Positions 25,658 through 33,803 of a stretch of 64,000 nt of DNA are shown piece after piece. The stretch covers positions 1-64,000 of the forward strand of contig NZ_SVET01000003.1 of NCBI RefSeq assembly GCF_015057245.1, written 5' to 3'. The translations under genes and the position numbers were made by a program. Source of the stretch: Pseudobutyrivibrio ruminis. GTDB lineage: Bacteria; Bacillota; Clostridia; Lachnospirales; Lachnospiraceae. The notes under the pieces are model-generated. The model searched no databases. It was not told the DNA's origin and saw nothing but the letters and a program-made list of their open reading frames with translations. Within the stretch, counting starts at the first letter, position 1. The number at the start of each line of letters is the position of its first letter.

Positions 25658-28129
25658 CTATGCTATCTCATCATGTGCAGTTCTATTAACAACATCGTCC
25701 TGTAGATTTGGAGACAATTCAACAAAGTATGCACTATAGCCTGCCACTCTAACCAGCAAGCTTCGATAGTTCTCTGGATGAGCCTTTGCATCAAGCAATG
25801 TCTCTTTGTTTATAATGTTGAACTGTAAATGCCAAAGCTTTAAATCTCTCCAGCTCTTTATAAACTGAACGAGTTTCTTGGTTCCAATATCTCCTGCCAC
25901 ACTTGCTGGTGTCAGCTTAATATTTAGCAATCTGGCAGCTCGATTATTATAATTAGTGTTCTTTGTGTGATAGTTAGACAATAATACAGCTGTTGGTCCA
26001 TGCTCATCTGCTCCCTGTGAAGCTGATGAACCATCAGATAATGCCGTTCCAGCAAATCGGCCATTTGGAGTTGCCCCAACAACAGTTCCGAATGGTACAT
26101 TAACTGACTGAGATACATATCTTAAGTCCATATAGATTCCTATATTTTTTGCATATTGATTTACAAAGCTTACAGCCTCTTTATCAATTCTTTTTGCAAT
26201 GGAATCGACGTATTCGTCATCGTTTCCATACTTAGGTGCGTTTAATAAACGCTGTCTTATAGGTTCTGCCCCTTCAAAATTGTCCTTGAGGGCCTGAAGT
26301 AAATCACTCCAGCTAATAGTTTCATCTTCGTAAACACACTTTTTTATAGCAGCCAATGAATCAGCAACGGTTCCAAATCCTATAAAATCAAAGAAGCCTG
26401 CATCAAATCCGCCATCTATCTTTTCACTATGCAAATCCTTGCCTGCTTTCATGCAAAGCTTATGAAGTGAAGATCCCAGTGGAGAAGCAAAATGCTTTGG
26501 ACGTGTTCTGTTTGCCACAAATTGCTGTCTTAGAGCCTGCTTTAATAAATATCTCTCCTGGGCAACAAATGCATTTTCCAATTCTTCATAGGATTTGAAT
26601 GTAGAAACATCACCTGTTTCTATTGTTAACAGCTCATCTCCATACTTTGCCATTCTTCCGTTGTACAATGTCAGCTCTAAAATAGCTGCCAGGTTGATAA
26701 ATGGACATGGTGTTGTAAATGTGTCAAGATTTGGCATTCTCACTTCTGTACAACCTGATACTGCATAATCATTAGCTGATGCAAAATCCGCTCCCTTCGA
26801 TACAAGGATAGGAATAATTTCCTCATCGTTAATAAGCTTTGGAAAACCTGAGCCATCCTTTATGGTAATTGCGATTTCCTTAAGAAATCTCTCAGGTGAA
26901 CCAGCATGCACACGAGCTGCTAAATCCGGATAGTTTAATGGGAACTCTCTCTTATCCTCCAGTAAAAGATATGACAAATCATTTGTTGCATCATATCCGT
27001 CTTCATCCACACCACCGATTGTCACTGCTTCCCAGTGAGCATATCCTTCATGGAATTTAACACCTGCAGGACTCACAAACAAATCCTGATACTGAGCCAT
27101 AGCAAGCCATACGCATCTGAATAATTCCTTTGCTTTTTCAGGTGTAATTCTGCCTTCCTTTAAATCCTTTTCATAGTATGGATATAGGTACTGGTCCATA
27201 CGTCCATTGGAAATTGTTGCTCCTGTCTTTTGTTCAAGACGAGAGAACATCTGAATAAACCACTGTGCCTGTAATGCCTCATGGAATGTTTCTGCAGGTT
27301 TCGCTGGCACCTTGTAGCAGATTCTTGCAATTTCTAAAAGCTCCTGCTTCCTTTTTTGACTTGATTCGATTTCAGCAAGTCTTTTGGCTTCATCACCATG
27401 ACGCCTTGCCCACAGGATAATTGCATCACTTACGATGATGATGCTTTCATAAAACTCAGCTTTATCAACGGTATCCTTTGGATCAAACTCATCTAAGTTA
27501 TCAAGTGCTGTCTTGGCTTCTGACTTAATAGCTTCAAATCCTAAGTCAATTCCTTTTTTATAATCGTGAACCCACTGTAATGCTGAACGCATTGACGAAG
27601 ATTCATTCAGAATAAATCTTGAAGAGAACAAATCCTTTGGATCATATGTAATCTTAAGTACATCCTTTGGCATTGCATGTGCAAAATCCTCATAATAAGT
27701 TTTGCCTTCCCAATATGGTGCTATTTCATTTTCAATTACTTTTATATCCTCTTCATCAATTTCGAATGGCGATTCCACTCTGCTGCTTGCCTGTTTTACA
27801 AACTGTCTAAGGAAGCAGCCATCAAGCTCTGGATATATTATTCCGTATTTACCAGCTTTACCGCCTCGTCCTACTATTAGCTGATCTTCATCTATTACTA
27901 CATCAATCTTTTCTGCTATGTTGTATAAAGCCTTGGCCCATCTTAAAGATAGAGCCTGGCCTTCTGTTTCTTTAAAAGACTCTGTAAAATATTTAGCTCT
28001 TTGAACATCTACAACAGACTTTGAATTTTGAAAGCTATCGTATATACGTTGTTCACGACCGAATAATTTTACTTTTCCCTTATTTTTTTCAATCCTCTCC
28101 TCCTGAGGAGATAATAATACATTAGACAT
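25658..28129 (-). CDS. Glycyl radical enzyme, probable organosulfonate sulfite-lyase (IslA/HpsG-like)
   Basis: 823 residues. The glycyl radical loop is VRVAGYSAYF (Gly797) and the thiyl site is SGCTEVRM (Cys460, base Glu462). Remembered active-site residues of Bilophila isethionate sulfite-lyase (R189, Q193, W374, C468, E470, R678, G805) map with a constant offset of eight onto R181, Q185, W366, C460, E462, R670 and G797. F682 of that enzyme falls on Gln674 here, so the substrate may be larger or more polar, for example dihydroxypropanesulfonate. It cleaves C-S bonds and releases sulfite, which fits the sulfite reductase operon next door. The ATG at 28129 has AGGAGG nine bases upstream; one at 28138 abuts that site. 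Confidence 0.82.
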   Translation of the reverse strand: MSNVLLSPQEERIEKNKGKVKLFGREQRIYDSFQNSKSVVDVQRAKYFTESFKETEGQALSLRWAKALYNIAEKIDVVIDEDQLIVGRGGKAGKYGIIYPELDGCFLRQFVKQASSRVESPFEIDEEDIKVIENEIAPYWEGKTYYEDFAHAMPKDVLKITYDPKDLFSSRFILNESSSMRSALQWVHDYKKGIDLGFEAIKSEAKTALDNLDEFDPKDTVDKAEFYESIIIVSDAIILWARRHGDEAKRLAEIESSQKRKQELLEIARICYKVPAKPAETFHEALQAQWFIQMFSRLEQKTGATISNGRMDQYLYPYYEKDLKEGRITPEKAKELFRCVWLAMAQYQDLFVSPAGVKFHEGYAHWEAVTIGGVDEDGYDATNDLSYLLLEDKREFPLNYPDLAARVHAGSPERFLKEIAITIKDGSGFPKLINDEEIIPILVSKGADFASANDYAVSGCTEVRMPNLDTFTTPCPFINLAAILELTLYNGRMAKYGDELLTIETGDVSTFKSYEELENAFVAQERYLLKQALRQQFVANRTRPKHFASPLGSSLHKLCMKAGKDLHSEKIDGGFDAGFFDFIGFGTVADSLAAIKKCVYEDETISWSDLLQALKDNFEGAEPIRQRLLNAPKYGNDDEYVDSIAKRIDKEAVSFVNQYAKNIGIYMDLRYVSQSVNVPFGTVVGATPNGRFAGTALSDGSSASQGADEHGPTAVLLSNYHTKNTNYNNRAARLLNIKLTPASVAGDIGTKKLVQFIKSWRDLKLWHLQFNIINKETLLDAKAHPENYRSLLVRVAGYSAYFVELSPNLQDDVVNRTAHDEIA

Positions 28130-28159
28130 TTTATACATCCTCCTACATCTACCTACTCA

Positions 28160-28205
28160 CTTAGTAGGTTGATAGGATAATAACAGATGCTGGATTCTAC
28201 TTCAA
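28160..28205 (-). promoter_or_regulatory. Promoter and operator of the glycyl radical enzyme operon (sulfur motif copy B)
   Basis: Minus-strand TTGAAG (28205-28200), 17-base spacer, TATTAT (28182-28177), then CCTATCAACCTACTAAG (28176-28160). It is almost a duplicate of the metY promoter. Confidence 0.75.
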
Positions 28206-28245
28206 TATAGCTAGTTCCTAAATAAAATTAGAGCTAGCTATAAAT
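28165..28245 (+). repeat. 81-bp direct repeat, copy 2
   Basis: It matches 21499-21579 at about 75 of 81 positions with no gaps. It covers the promoter, part of the operator and the left arm of the following hairpin. Confidence 0.9.
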
Positions 28246-28263
28246 CATATTTATAGCTAGCTC
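28231..28263 (-). terminator. Terminator after the rhodanese-TtcA gene
   Basis: Perfect 15-bp arms GAGCTAGCTATAAAT and ATTTATAGCTAGCTC around three bases, followed on the minus strand by TAATTTTATTT. It lies 35 bases after the stop codon. Confidence 0.7.
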
Positions 28264-28297
28264 TTTACTCTTAATACTACCGTATTTACGTACTATT

Positions 28298-29464
28298 TTA
28301 TTTATCATAGTCATCTAGGAAGTGATGCTTTACTCCATCCTGCTTGTAAGCTATTACAGTAGCAAGATTTACATTCTCAACACTTCTGAAGATATTCGAC
28401 TCTACATAAGGATTAACCTTCTTTAGCTCTGCAATAAGATTTCTTGTTTCAAGACGCTTTGAAGCGCTTGTACCATCTACTGAACAGCTGTCACATGTCT
28501 CTGTGAAATGACATGCACACTGAAGGAAGTGTAATCCGTTGTATCTTTGCCATGCAATAATATCATCCTGTCTAACAAGATAAAGTGGACGAATCAATTC
28601 CATGCCTTCAAAGTTTGTGGAATGAAGCTTTGGCATCATTGTCTGAATCTGAGCTCCGTAAAGCATTCCCATAAGGATTGTTTCGATAACATCGTCGTAG
28701 TGATGACCAAGGGCGATTTTGTTGCACCCTAATTCCTTTGCCTTTGAATATAAGTGACCTCGGCGCATTCTAGCACACAAGTAGCATGGATTCTTTTCAA
28801 CAGTATCTACGGCATCGAAAATATCGCTTTCGTAGATAACGATTGGTATTCCCATAAGCTTTGCGTTGCTCTCAATGAGGCGACGATTTACCTCACTGTA
28901 TCCAGGATCCATAACAAGGAAGGTAAGCTCAAAATTAACCTTTTGATGCCTTTGAATTTCCTGGAAAAGCTTTGCCATCAGCATGGAATCCTTACCACCT
29001 GAAATACAAACAGCGATATGGTCTCCTTCTTTTATAAGCTCATACTCCTTGCAAGCTCTGGCAAATGGGGAGAATAAGCTCTTGTGGAACTTCTTTCGAA
29101 TACTCTTTTCTATTTCTGCTCTCTGCTCCTTAAGCTCATCGTCTGCCTCTGAGTTTTGCTTATCCATCATGTATGAAAGGTAGCTGTTGTATCCGCCCTT
29201 AAGACTGACAGCATCAAAGCCCTGCTCTGTAAGAAGTCCTGCATCATCTATTGAAACCTGACCTCTTGTGCAATATAAAACAATCTGCTTTGATTTATCT
29301 AGCTTGGACATTACGCTATCTAAATCAACTTCAAATAATTCATGGGTGATGCTTATTGCCTCAGGAATCATGCCATATTTCAGGCTTCCTTCATTTCTGG
29401 TATCAACCAGCATGTATTTATCTTTATCAAGCTTTGTAAGCTGTTCAAATGTGATTTCTCTCAT
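28298..29464 (-). CDS. Rhodanese domain fused to a TtcA-like PP-loop sulfurtransferase
   Basis: 388 residues. Residues 1 to about 95 are a rhodanese domain with the persulfide cysteine in VLYCTRGQ. Residues about 125-388 are a TtcA/TilS-like ATP pyrophosphatase with the PP-loop CISGGKDSM, a CxxC (PCYLCARMRRG) and a late cysteine group (CACHFTETCDSC). TtcA proteins thiolate C32 of tRNA. The fused rhodanese suggests the protein takes its own sulfur as persulfide. It has its own promoter with the sulfur motif. Alternative: a non-tRNA adenylating sulfurtransferase. The ATG at 29464 has GAGG six bases upstream; an extension to 29488 was rejected. Confidence 0.88.
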   Translation of the reverse strand: MREITFEQLTKLDKDKYMLVDTRNEGSLKYGMIPEAISITHELFEVDLDSVMSKLDKSKQIVLYCTRGQVSIDDAGLLTEQGFDAVSLKGGYNSYLSYMMDKQNSEADDELKEQRAEIEKSIRKKFHKSLFSPFARACKEYELIKEGDHIAVCISGGKDSMLMAKLFQEIQRHQKVNFELTFLVMDPGYSEVNRRLIESNAKLMGIPIVIYESDIFDAVDTVEKNPCYLCARMRRGHLYSKAKELGCNKIALGHHYDDVIETILMGMLYGAQIQTMMPKLHSTNFEGMELIRPLYLVRQDDIIAWQRYNGLHFLQCACHFTETCDSCSVDGTSASKRLETRNLIAELKKVNPYVESNIFRSVENVNLATVIAYKQDGVKHHFLDDYDK

Positions 29465-29486
29465 AAAATACCTCATTAAACAACAC

Positions 29487-29511
29487 AAAAGCAGATGTTA
29501 TAACATCTGCT
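29487..29511 (-). terminator. Leader hairpin before the rhodanese-TtcA gene
   Basis: AGCAGATGT and ACATCTGCT pair perfectly around TATA, followed by TTTTGTG on the minus strand and then the ribosome binding site. It may end the exporter operon or act as an attenuator; the T-run is short. Confidence 0.5.
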
Positions 29512-29521
29512 TTGAAGTTCT

Positions 29522-29574
29522 CCTATCAAATTGGTAGGCTATAATATACTATTTTCTTTTTGATGATTTGTCAA
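29522..29574 (-). promoter_or_regulatory. Promoter and operator of the rhodanese-TtcA gene (sulfur motif copy D)
   Basis: Minus-strand TTGACA (29574-29569), 17-base spacer, TAGTAT (29551-29546), then CCTACCAATTTGATAGG (29538-29522), the most symmetric of the six motif copies. The -35 lies inside the small upstream gene. Confidence 0.7.
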
Positions 29575-29680
29575 TTTCTTTCGATCCATTACTTTTACAG
29601 GTATACACGTTAGACACCACAGCAATAATTACTATTATCAAAAATATAATCCAACTTTTGAAATCATTTATATTTTCCAT
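29549..29680 (-). CDS. Small membrane protein (43 residues)
   Basis: The ATG at 29680 has GAAGG eight bases upstream and opens a 43-codon frame: a short polar start, a hydrophobic segment of about 18 residues (WIIFLIIVIIAVVSNVYT), then a lysine- and serine-rich tail. This is a single-pass membrane protein by appearance. It is 21 bases behind the 93-residue membrane protein gene, so it belongs to the exporter operon. I do not recognise the family; it could be an accessory subunit of the transporter. Confidence 0.6.
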   Translation of the reverse strand: MENINDFKSWIIFLIIVIIAVVSNVYTCKSNGSKEIDKSSKRK

Positions 29681-29701
29681 AGCACAACCTTCTCTATAAG
29701 A

Positions 29702-29983
29702 TTATAGCTTTTTATCAAGCCAACTCCATAACTTATACATTGCTACACCCCAGATTAAAAATAAAACAATATGAATCCACATTGGAAAAGCTGATTTAAA
29801 ATGCTCCCCATTTACATACTTTGAAAACTGTGGAATGTCAGCATAATAATATGCACCTGCGCCAAAGTCCAAACTATCAATTAGTCCAATGCCATTTGCC
29901 ATAATATATAGCACTACAGCTACCACTCCTATCATAAATATGATTCCTATTATTTTTATAATTTTTTTCAATGTAGATTTCAT
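29702..29983 (-). CDS. Small membrane protein of the exporter operon (93 residues)
   Basis: 93 residues with two hydrophobic segments, residues about 8-30 (IIKIIGIIFMIGVVAVVLYI) and about 70-87 (MWIHIVLFLIWGVAMYKLW), separated by a loop containing several tyrosines and acidic residues. No family is recognised. It lies 20 bases behind the YeiH-type exporter gene. The ATG at 29983 sits nine bases behind AGGAG; the first in-frame ATG overlaps that site. It is likely an accessory to the transporter (inference). Confidence 0.75.
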   Translation of the reverse strand: MKSTLKKIIKIIGIIFMIGVVAVVLYIMANGIGLIDSLDFGAGAYYYADIPQFSKYVNGEHFKSAFPMWIHIVLFLIWGVAMYKLWSWLDKKL

Positions 29984-30003
29984 ATTTATCATCTCCTAAA
30001 AAG

Positions 30004-31380
30004 TTAGTTCAATACTGGAATAGGGAAAATTTTTCCAGAAAGAAGTACATATACTGCTATAAATGTAAGAAGGATATTAAACAACTGTCCTACTATATAA
30101 AGAACCAGTGGCTTTCCTCCCCTAAACTGTTCCTTAATTTCTCTGAAGTTTGTATCTAGTCCAATGCTTGTAAATGCAAGAACAAATGCCCAATTCTTGT
30201 ATTGATCAAGAACTCCATTGATACTTGAAACAGATTCACTACCTACTGCAGGAAGGAAAATGAATGATGCAATAAGAGATGCTGCAAAGAAGCCCAAGAT
30301 AAATTTTGGAAGTCTATACCAAATCTCTGCTGCCGAAACATTTGTTTTTCCATCTCCATTTTCCACTCTTGTAGAGAAGAAAATTGCTACCGCAAATGCG
30401 ATAAATCCAATAAGAATATTCTGAATAGATTTTACAAGTACTGCTGCTGTCTGTGCTGTTTCTCCAAGTGCAGTTCCTGCTACTGTAACAGCTCCTGTTG
30501 AGTCAATTGTTCCGCCGATAAGAGCACCTCCCATAAGCTCTCCAAGGCCTGTAGCCTTTATCAAAATTGGCTCGAATACCATCATGATTACTGTAAAGAT
30601 TATTGAAATTGAAACTGCAAGAGAAAGATCTGTTTTCTTTGCCTTTGATGAAGCACCTGCTGCTATTGCTGCCGATGTACCGCAAACAGATGTTGCAGTC
30701 GCAAGTGTGATAACTAATGGCTTATTGTCAATCTTTAATACCTTTGTTCCAAAAAACCACATAAAGATAATGACAACTGGAGTAACTATCCATGCTATGC
30801 CAAGACCGTACAGTCCAAAGTTGATGATGTTAGAAAACAATACAGAAAATCCCATTACTACAAGGCCTGCCTTAATATAGTATTCTGTTTGAACAGCTGG
30901 CTTAAGCCATTGTGGAACTCCAACTGTATTTGAGATAACAAGACCAACAATAAGTGCCCAGAAAGCCCACTCTAAATATCTGTTGAGTGTATACTCTGCT
31001 GAAATAAATCTAACAAGAATTGCCAGAATAAATAATACAGAATATGCTGGAATATAATCCTTTACTGATTCACCCTTTAGCTTAACTCCAGCAGTAAAAA
31101 GTGCTCCTGTAACAAGAAATGTTCGAACTAATGAAATCCAAAAACTTCCTGTAGAAAGCTGTTCAACTACACTCACTCCGTTTCCCCATGTAGAAAACTT
31201 AGCTGCACTAAAATCAAAAGCTCCCGTAAGTACTGCTATTGCTGCTACTGCGATGAGGATTGCTCCAATCCAAATTGTCAACCAATCCTCTTTCTTCCAC
31301 AAATCCGAAATCTGAGATTTTGATGTTGTAACAATATCATCATTTTTCACTTGATTTCTTCCTACTGTTATATCCGCCAT
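30004..31380 (-). CDS. YeiH/PSE-family putative sulfate/sulfite exporter
   Basis: 458 residues, about ten to eleven membrane segments, with the family motifs EWAFWALIVGLVISNT, KAGLVVMGFSVLF, ATSVCGTSAAIAAG, FAFTSIGLDTNFREI-like GLDTNFREI and KPLVLYIVGQLFN. PSE (putative sulfate exporter) family members are often linked to sulfur or taurine metabolism. Here its promoter carries the same operator as the sulfite-releasing and sulfite-reducing operons. It could relieve sulfite toxicity or move another oxyanion; direction is not proven. The ATG at 31380 follows AAAGGAG at eight bases. Confidence 0.85.
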   Translation of the reverse strand: MADITVGRNQVKNDDIVTTSKSQISDLWKKEDWLTIWIGAILIAVAAIAVLTGAFDFSAAKFSTWGNGVSVVEQLSTGSFWISLVRTFLVTGALFTAGVKLKGESVKDYIPAYSVLFILAILVRFISAEYTLNRYLEWAFWALIVGLVISNTVGVPQWLKPAVQTEYYIKAGLVVMGFSVLFSNIINFGLYGLGIAWIVTPVVIIFMWFFGTKVLKIDNKPLVITLATATSVCGTSAAIAAGASSKAKKTDLSLAVSISIIFTVIMMVFEPILIKATGLGELMGGALIGGTIDSTGAVTVAGTALGETAQTAAVLVKSIQNILIGFIAFAVAIFFSTRVENGDGKTNVSAAEIWYRLPKFILGFFAASLIASFIFLPAVGSESVSSINGVLDQYKNWAFVLAFTSIGLDTNFREIKEQFRGGKPLVLYIVGQLFNILLTFIAVYVLLSGKIFPIPVLN

Positions 31381-31406
31381 ATCATTTTCTCCTTTCAAAC
31401 TACTTA

Positions 31407-31453
31407 TCTACTAGGTTGATAGGATATTAGCAGAACAGGTAGGTAATATTCAA
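31407..31453 (-). promoter_or_regulatory. Promoter and operator of the exporter operon (sulfur motif copy C)
   Basis: Minus-strand TTGAAT (31453-31448), 18-base spacer, TAATAT (31429-31424), then CCTATCAACCTAGTAGA (31423-31407). Confidence 0.75.
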
Positions 31454-31479
31454 TACAAAACTGCCATTTGAGTATTAAC

Positions 31480-31532
31480 AAAAAACTATGGCTGGTTATA
31501 GATAATTTCTATAACCAGCCATAGTTTTTTAT
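31480..31532. terminator. Strong bidirectional terminator after hemL
   Basis: Arms of about 20 bp (AAAACTATGGCTGGTTATAG and its complement) around a short AT loop, flanked by an A-run and a T-run. It ends hemA-hemB-hemL and insulates the exporter promoter. Confidence 0.9.
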
Positions 31533-31563
31533 TTCTTATTCAATTGTTTTCCTAGAAAATCCT

Positions 31564-32829
31564 TTAATTCTTTGAAATACTATTGTTTATAGCATTAATA
31601 GTCTTTTCCAAATCCTCCGCAGTATGAGCATCTGAAATAAACATCGCTTCGAATTGGCTTGGTGCTACATATATTCCATTTGATAGCATGTTTCTAAAAT
31701 ACTTTGCGAATTCATCTGTATCACATTTCAAAACGTCGTCATAGCTGTTTACCTCTCCAGTGGTGAAAAATGGAGAAAGTAAAGAACCTACTCTGTTTAC
31801 CGGAACACCATTGTTTTTATAGGCTTCCTCAAGCTTCTTTGCATAATCGTCTATACGTTTATAAATGTCCTTGTCTGCCTTTAATGCCTTGAGCTGCTCA
31901 ATGCCTGCTGTAACAGCAATAGGATTGCCAGATAAAGTTCCAGCCTGATATACACTTCCAACTGGAGCAACCACATCCATTATTTCCTTTGTACCTACAT
32001 AGGCAGCCAGTGGCATTCCACCACCTACAATTTTACCAAAGGTAATCATATCCGGCTCAATACCGAAGTACTCTGAGGCTCCTCCATATGAAAGCCTAAA
32101 TCCAGTGATAACTTCATCAAATATAAGCAAAGCATCATTGACTTTTGTAATATCACGTAAAAACTCGAGAAATCCTTCCTTTGGAGGTACAACACCCATA
32201 TTGGCACTAACAGGCTCCACTATGACTGCTGCAATCTCCCCTTTATTGGCATTGAATAAGGCTTCCACTGAATCCTTGTCATTGTAATCAGCCAAAAGAG
32301 TTGTTGCTGTGTAGCCCTTCGGAACACCTGCTGAATCAGGATTTGATTCTGTAAGAAGACCAGAACCTGCCGTTACTAAAAGGCCATCGCTATGACCATG
32401 ATAATTACCTCTAAATTTGATTATTTTATCTTTACCTGTGTAGCCTCTTGCCACTCTAATGGCACTCATTACTGCTTCAGTACCGGAATTTACAAGACGA
32501 ACCTTGTCCATAAATGGAACAGCTTCAAGAATAAGCTTTGCTAATACTGTTTCATTTTCAGTTGGTGCTCCATAAGAAAGACCATTGTCGCAAGCCTTCT
32601 TCACTGCCGCAATGACCGGTGCATATGCATGACCTAAAATCATTGGTCCCCAAGAGCATACATAATCTACGTATTCATTTCCATCTACATCAAATATATG
32701 GCTTCCCTTTGCATTTCGAATGAAAAGAGGATCTCTGTTTACTGCCCTGAAAGCTCTTACTGGTGAATTGACTCCGCCAGGTATGACAGTTCTTGCATCG
32801 TTAAATAAACCTTCTGATTTTGTACCCAT
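31564..32829 (-). CDS. hemL: Glutamate-1-semialdehyde 2,1-aminomutase
   Basis: 421 residues, full length. PLP-fold aminotransferase with VIPGGVNSPVRAF, VDYVCSWGPMILGH, FRGNYHGHSD, IFDEVITGFR and the PLP lysine in ITFGKIVGGGMPLAAY. It converts glutamate-1-semialdehyde to 5-aminolevulinate, the last step of the C5 pathway. It lies 2 bases after hemB and ends the hemA-hemB-hemL operon. Confidence 0.97.
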   Translation of the reverse strand: MGTKSEGLFNDARTVIPGGVNSPVRAFRAVNRDPLFIRNAKGSHIFDVDGNEYVDYVCSWGPMILGHAYAPVIAAVKKACDNGLSYGAPTENETVLAKLILEAVPFMDKVRLVNSGTEAVMSAIRVARGYTGKDKIIKFRGNYHGHSDGLLVTAGSGLLTESNPDSAGVPKGYTATTLLADYNDKDSVEALFNANKGEIAAVIVEPVSANMGVVPPKEGFLEFLRDITKVNDALLIFDEVITGFRLSYGGASEYFGIEPDMITFGKIVGGGMPLAAYVGTKEIMDVVAPVGSVYQAGTLSGNPIAVTAGIEQLKALKADKDIYKRIDDYAKKLEEAYKNNGVPVNRVGSLLSPFFTTGEVNSYDDVLKCDTDEFAKYFRNMLSNGIYVAPSQFEAMFISDAHTAEDLEKTINAINNSISKN

Positions 32830-32831
32830 GA

Positions 32832-33803
32832 TTATGCTTCCTCTTCTTCCAAAAACTTAGCAACGTCCAGTGCGTGATATGTGATAATTCTATCTGCTCC
32901 TGCTCTTTTCATGGCAATCATGTTTTCAAGAACGATTCTCTTTTCATCAATCCAGCCATTTGCTGCAGCTGCTTTTACCATAGAATATTCACCGCTGACG
33001 TTGTAGGTGATAAATGGAACATCAAAGCATTCTCTTGCTTCTTTCATAATATCCAGATAAGCCAAGGCTGGCTTTACGATAATCATATCTGCCCCTTCTT
33101 CTAAATCATCCTCTATTTCACGCATTGCTTCCCTGCCATTGGCTGGGTCCATCTGATATGATTTTCTATCTCCAAAATGTGGTGCTGATCCTGCTGCATC
33201 TCTAAATGGTCCATAGTATCCTGAGGCAAACTTTGCACTGTAGCTAAGAATTGGTGTGTCGATAAAGCCTTCTTCATCAAGGGCCTTTCTAATAGCAGCG
33301 ACCCTGCCATCCATCATGTCTGATGGGGCCACAATATCTGCTCCTGCTTTTGCCATAGAAACAGCCATTTTCGAAAGTAAAGGTAATGTCTCGTCATTTA
33401 AAATATGACCGTCACATACTAATCCGCAGTGACCATGGGAAGTGTACTCGCAAAGGCACACATCCGCAATTACGATAATTGAAGGATACTTATCTTTGAT
33501 ATGTCTAATGCATCTTTGAGTGATGCCATTATCATCATATGCGCCTGAGCCCTTTTCATCCTTGTGCGCTGGAATTCCGAACAATAAAACTGCCGGTATT
33601 TTTGCAGCCATTACTCTGTCCAATTCCTCATCAATCCTATCCAATGAATACTGATAAATGCCTGGCATTGAAGGAACTTCGTTTTTTATATTATCTCCTT
33701 CTATTACAAACATTGGATATATTAAATCCTTCACACTTACTTCGTGCTCTCTAACGAAGCTTCTCATTTCTTTTGTCTGTCTTAATCTTCTAAATCGTCT
33801 CAT
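32832..33803 (-). CDS. hemB: Porphobilinogen synthase (delta-aminolevulinate dehydratase)
   Basis: 323 residues. It condenses two 5-aminolevulinate molecules. The zinc-cysteine cluster is complete (CLCEYTSHGHCG) and both Schiff-base lysine regions are present (LSYSAKFASGYYGPFRDA and IIVKPALAYLD). It overlaps hemA by 14 bases. Its product is used by hemC in the neighbouring sulfur operon. Confidence 0.97.
   Translation of the reverse strand: MRRFRRLRQTKEMRSFVREHEVSVKDLIYPMFVIEGDNIKNEVPSMPGIYQYSLDRIDEELDRVMAAKIPAVLLFGIPAHKDEKGSGAYDDNGITQRCIRHIKDKYPSIIVIADVCLCEYTSHGHCGLVCDGHILNDETLPLLSKMAVSMAKAGADIVAPSDMMDGRVAAIRKALDEEGFIDTPILSYSAKFASGYYGPFRDAAGSAPHFGDRKSYQMDPANGREAMREIEDDLEEGADMIIVKPALAYLDIMKEARECFDVPFITYNVSGEYSMVKAAAANGWIDEKRIVLENMIAMKRAGADRIITYHALDVAKFLEEEEA

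Noticed and set aside
25658..28129. Pyruvate formate-lyase
   Set aside because: The active site reads GCTE and not the adjacent Cys-Cys pair of pyruvate formate-lyase, and the activase has the extra ferredoxin insert of lyase/dehydratase activases.
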